12,594 bases of DNA from Gemmatimonadota bacterium (GTDB taxonomy: Bacteria; Latescibacterota; UBA2968; UBA8231): contig JAPOYQ010000949.1 in the NCBI GenBank assembly GCA_026706505.1, positions 1-12,594 of the forward strand. Direction: 5' to 3'. The notes beneath the pieces are model-generated. The model was not told where the DNA came from. It did no database searches and was given only the letters and a program-made list of their open reading frames with translations. Position numbers and translations under genes: made by a program. The first letter of the stretch is position 1, and each line of letters starts with the position of its first letter. Below, piece by piece: positions 12,246 to 12,594 of this stretch.

Positions 12246-12594
12246 CTACGATTGGTTTGCTTTCCAGGCTTGGTACTCGGCCAAGGTCTGCTCGTCGGGG
12301 GGATAGGTGCCGACGATACTGGCTCCGGCGCGGATTTTCTCGGTGATGAAGCGCTCTTTTTGCTCCATCTCCTCGGCCTCGACGGCGACCTCCTCGGCCA
12401 GATGCGCGGGTATGACCACGACCCCTTCGCCGTCGCCGACGAGGATGTCGCCGGGGAAAACCGCTACGCCGCCACAGGCGATGGGCACCTGGATTTCGCT
12501 GGGGTGGTGGATGGTCTTGTTGGTGTGGGCGTTCATGGCCGCGGCGTATGCGGGCAACCCCGATGAGACTATGGTCGGCGAGTCGCGGTAGGCC
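12246..12594 (-). CDS. RraA-family protein (aldolase/decarboxylase or RNase E regulator-like), C-terminal part
   Basis: This is the C-terminal 115 codons of a gene whose 5' part lies beyond the window; the frame stays open to 12593. The visible start is YRDSPTIVSSGLPAYAAAM, where R-D matches the substrate-binding Arg and metal-binding Asp of the RraA/HMG aldolase fold. It continues with the family hallmark CGGVAVFPGDILVGDGEGVVVIP. A helical tail (HLAEEVAVEAEEMEQKERFITEKIRAGASI) ends the protein. Family members include 4-hydroxy-4-methyl-2-oxoglutarate aldolase and the E. coli RNase E inhibitor RraA. In sugar or aromatic catabolic clusters an aldolase or decarboxylase role is more likely than RNase regulation. 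Roughly 100 N-terminal residues are missing. It converges with the sulfatase. Confidence 0.9.
   Translation of the reverse strand, partial: AYRDSPTIVSSGLPAYAAAMNAHTNKTIHHPSEIQVPIACGGVAVFPGDILVGDGEGVVVIPAHLAEEVAVEAEEMEQKERFITEKIRAGASIVGTYPPDEQTLAEYQAWKANQS

Noticed and set aside
1..12594. CRISPR arrays, tRNA or rRNA genes, insertion sequences
   Set aside because: No regularly spaced direct repeats, cloverleaf-like sequence, rRNA signature or transposase coding was seen on either strand.

Overview
The window looks like a chromosomal segment of an uncultured bacterium. Start sites and Shine-Dalgarno (SD) sequences are bacterial. The mix of an FGly-type sulfatase, a Gfo/Idh/MocA oxidoreductase, a five-bladed-propeller glycosidase-like protein and an RraA-family protein is the repertoire seen in polysaccharide-using bacteria such as Poribacteria, Latescibacterota or Planctomycetes-like lineages. 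That placement is inference from gene content only; no rRNA or other phylogenetic marker is present.

Region A (about 1-5773, minus strand, by eye about 48-57% GC) holds six co-directional genes, in transcription order: SAM methyltransferase 2, NUDIX hydrolase, an 883-residue ATP-grasp/phosphohistidine phosphotransferase of the PEP synthase / rifampin phosphotransferase type, a short pyrophosphatase-like protein, SAM methyltransferase 1, and a GFA-family zinc protein. Spacings (19, 207, 138, 11 and 70 nt) suggest two or three transcription units. An attC-like bulged hairpin lies between the NUDIX and phosphotransferase genes.

Region B (6075-9478, by eye about 58-62% GC) has a plus-strand pair, a Gfo/Idh/MocA oxidoreductase and a MATE exporter (2-nt gap, GTG start). 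It converges with a minus-strand glycosidase-like beta-propeller gene; the two stop codons are 3 nt apart. A 301-nt divergent intergenic region separates A from B.

Region C (9526-10523, minus strand, about 48% GC) is a tight two-gene unit: an unrecognised 154-residue protein followed 2 nt later by a HEPN-domain protein with an intact RNxxxH motif. It lies between higher-GC catabolic genes and looks like an inserted defence or toxin module. It is the best candidate for an undescribed system here.

Region D (10813-12594, high GC) has a plus-strand Cys-type sulfatase and, convergent to it, the C-terminal part of an RraA-family aldolase/regulator that runs off the window. A REP-like palindrome lies between them. 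B and D together suggest uptake and breakdown of a sulfated or modified sugar polymer. A and C look like accessory material.
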